Shown here: positions 31,628 through 33,180 of the stretch, in pieces
Numbering within the stretch: the first letter of the stretch is position 1
Layout of the letters: every line of letters begins with the position of its first letter
Assembly (NCBI GenBank): GCA_017429345.1
Contig: JAFRPB010000012.1
Coordinates: forward strand, 1 to 33,180
Length of the DNA stretch: 33,180 nucleotides
DNA from: Clostridia bacterium
GTDB taxonomy: Bacteria > Bacillota > Clostridia > Oscillospirales > Acutalibacteraceae
Reading direction: 5' to 3'
Made by a program: the position numbers and the translations under genes
The notes under the pieces: generated by a model
Seen by the model: the letters and a program-made list of their open reading frames with translations, nothing else
What the model was told of the DNA's origin: nothing
The model's database searches: none

Positions 31628-31764
31628 ATGATAAATGCCTGTTTATCGAAGCGCTTTGAGCATAAATCCCGACGTCCGTTTTCCGAATTCCTTTTTTGTC
31701 AGCCTATCAAAAAAATTCATATTTTTATGATATTCATAATATGGATATTTTTTCGGGCGCGCGT

Positions 31765-31791
31765 TATAATGAGACTAAAGTAGTATACTTT
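31765..31791 (+). promoter_or_regulatory. Promoter -10 with adjacent operator-like palindrome
   Basis: A perfect TATAAT (31765-31770) is followed directly by AAAGTA-GTA-TACTTT (31777-31791), an exact 6-bp inverted repeat over the expected transcript start. No good -35 box is seen (TGGATA at 31742). An AT-rich stretch with another small palindrome, TATGA-TAT-TCATA (31726-31738), lies upstream. This suggests a regulated promoter for the secreted-protein gene at 31843. Confidence 0.55.
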
Positions 31792-31842
31792 GGTTGAATA
31801 CTCTGCGACAAAGATACAGAATTTCGAAAAGAGGTTTTGTTT

Positions 31843-33180
31843 ATGACAAAAACGATGAGAAAGATCCTTGCGGTGCTGCTGAGCGTCTGTATGGTATGCT
31901 CCGTCTTTGTGATCGGCACCGTACCGGCGTATGCGGACCTGGTGAACAATCCCGGAGCGGTAAACAATACCGGCTATGTGCAAGTGGATGTCTGCACGAC
32001 GGTTTATCTTGACAGCGGTACGGTCGATATCGATCTTGCGACCTCCGGCTACTCCGTAGGGTCGGGCTATCCGGTTTCGTTCAAAAGCGAAGCCACGATC
32101 ATATTGAACTGTTCTTACGGCGATTATTATTACGGCTCGGAAATCGCATACGGATCCGCAAACGGAACGACATACAACTTATCCGGTTATTATTATTGGG
32201 GATCCAATTACAGCACCGTAACCGCATGGGAGACCTCTCCTACCGCGGTCAACGGCCCCACCGGTTACTGCATCATGGCGGCGACGAATACCGCATACCT
32301 GCCCGTTCCCGCTCTGAATACGTCCGTAACCTATCCATTTAATACGGTTGCGACCGCCAACTACGTTCTTGTGAATGAGAGCACGGAGGCGCCCGTCAGC
32401 GTTACGCTTCACACCTATTGCTCCCATACGAACGCCACCGTCACACAGTATGACGGCTCCAATCACTGGAAGCACTGCAACGTCTGCGGCGCGAACTGGG
32501 ATACGGCGGGGCACAGCTGGAGCGAATACTCCCGCACGCCCGCCACCTGCAACGCTCCCGGTACGGTGTATTACAGCTGCGGCTGCGGCGCGACGACGAC
32601 CTCGTCCCTTGCGCAGCTGACGCACTCGTTCACCACGTATTCCTATAACAACAACGCGACCTGCACCTCCGACGGTACCGAGACCGCGTACTGTGATCAC
32701 GGCTGCGGCGCGAGCGATACGAGAACAAAGGTGGGCACGCAGCTTTCGCACACCCCCGGCGCGGCGGAAGAGACCGTAATTACCCCGGCGACCTGCGGCG
32801 CGGCGGGTTCAAAGCGCGTCGTCGTCAGGTGCACCGGCTGCGGAACGACCCTCAGCGACACGACCGAACCGATCCCCGCGACCGGCGCGCATGAATGGGA
32901 GTGGGTCACCGATACCCCCGCCACCTGCGGAACCGCTGGCGTAAAACACGAAGAATGCAAAAACTGCGACGCGACGCAGAGCGCGAATACTGAGATTCCC
33001 GCCACCGGCGAACACGATTGGAAATGGGTCGTCGATATCGAACCGACCTGCGGTACGACCGGCGTGAAGCATCAGGCGTGTAAAAACTGCACTGCAACGC
33101 AGGATGAAAATACGGGCATCCCGGCGACCGGAGCGCATGAATTTGAATGGGTGACCGATCGCGAAGCGACCTGCGGTACT
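31843..33180 (+). CDS. Secreted protein with cysteine-rich tandem repeats (3' truncated by window)
   Basis: ATG 31843 has AAAGAGG upstream and opens a frame that stays open for 446 codons to the window edge. It begins with a signal peptide (RKILAVLLSVCMVCSVFVIG, then TVPAYA before DLVNN). Residues about 35-185 are Tyr/Thr/Ser/Gly-rich and beta-like. From about 195 on, Cys-pair motifs appear (HWKHCNVCGANW, YYSCGCGATTT, CDHGCGASD, VVRCTGCGTTL) and become regular 41-residue units with C-x9-C-x2-C and PATG-x-H. Such repeats are common in large clostridial surface proteins and may bind metal or form rigid stalks. The C-terminus, and any anchor, lie outside. Confidence 0.88.
   Translation, partial: MTKTMRKILAVLLSVCMVCSVFVIGTVPAYADLVNNPGAVNNTGYVQVDVCTTVYLDSGTVDIDLATSGYSVGSGYPVSFKSEATIILNCSYGDYYYGSEIAYGSANGTTYNLSGYYYWGSNYSTVTAWETSPTAVNGPTGYCIMAATNTAYLPVPALNTSVTYPFNTVATANYVLVNESTEAPVSVTLHTYCSHTNATVTQYDGSNHWKHCNVCGANWDTAGHSWSEYSRTPATCNAPGTVYYSCGCGATTTSSLAQLTHSFTTYSYNNNATCTSDGTETAYCDHGCGASDTRTKVGTQLSHTPGAAEETVITPATCGAAGSKRVVVRCTGCGTTLSDTTEPIPATGAHEWEWVTDTPATCGTAGVKHEECKNCDATQSANTEIPATGEHDWKWVVDIEPTCGTTGVKHQACKNCTATQDENTGIPATGAHEFEWVTDREATCGT
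32884..33180 (+). repeat. Tandem 123-bp coding repeats
   Basis: Two full units (32884-33006 and 33007-33129) and the start of a third (33130-33180) each encode G-x-H-(E/D)-x-(E/K)-W-V...TCGT-x-GVKH...CKNC-x-ATQ...IPAT. The period is exactly 41 codons. More diverged copies precede them from about 32440. Confidence 0.9.

Noticed and set aside
32884-33180. Possible CRISPR-like tandem repeat
   Set aside because: The repeat is an in-frame 41-codon protein repeat with period 123 bp inside an open reading frame.

Overview
The window looks like chromosome from an uncultured, probably gut-associated member of the Clostridia. The signs are a GC-rich genome with strong GGAGG-type ribosome sites, many TTGACA/TATAAT-like promoters with 17-bp spacing, and families typical of that class: WYL regulators, DUF2779 proteins, pentapeptide/DUF5758-like proteins and a cysteine-repeat secreted protein. 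This placement is inference; no rRNA, tRNA or taxonomic marker was seen.

Layout. 1-438: hairpin-rich non-coding DNA ending in a bidirectional terminator. 439-5241 (minus): a run of housekeeping-like genes, namely a repeat-bearing membrane protein, a DnaB C-domain ATPase, a PP2A-like metallophosphatase, a protein of unknown family, a CX5R phosphatase-like protein and the 2H RNA phosphodiesterase ThpR. 5242-7399: a scarred, partly AT-rich patch with a decayed GNAT acetyltransferase tail, an AT-rich gene for a PD-(D/E)XK nuclease-like protein, and the decayed 3' end of a second WYL regulator gene. 7400-15246 (minus): SNF2-type helicase, MoxR AAA+ ATPase and a VWA/HExxH protein with overlapping ends, followed by a WYL regulator with its own promoter and an unknown protein. 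Divergent from the helicase (15471-17561, plus) are a DUF2779 nuclease-like protein and an AT-rich unknown gene.

17606-19869 (plus): a perfect 18-bp hairpin, then a pentapeptide-repeat protein translationally coupled to a protein related to the unknown one at 1723-2562. 19951-21093 (minus): a small unknown gene and a GNAT acetyltransferase between two terminators. 21126-25407 (minus): an apparent five-gene transcript (membrane-anchored metallophosphoesterase, small winged-helix regulator, flavodoxin, secreted protein, glycoside-hydrolase-like protein). 25551-29242 (plus): a compact biosynthetic cluster of acyl-AMP ligase, free-standing carrier protein and free-standing condensation-domain protein, with a palindromic operator candidate upstream and a strong terminator downstream. 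29282-33180 (plus): an anchored beta-solenoid-like protein behind a roughly 200-nt leader, an imperfect inverted repeat, a Gfo/Idh/MocA oxidoreductase, and the start of a secreted protein with 41-residue cysteine repeats that runs off the window.

Most interesting systems: (1) the helicase/MoxR/VWA operon with WYL regulator, divergent DUF2779 gene and nearby AT-rich nuclease gene, which has the build of a mobile-element-derived conflict or DNA-processing island; (2) the ligase/carrier/condensation cluster, whose architecture matches small clusters in gut Clostridia reported to make fatty-acid amides. Both functional readings are inference from domain content and gene order.
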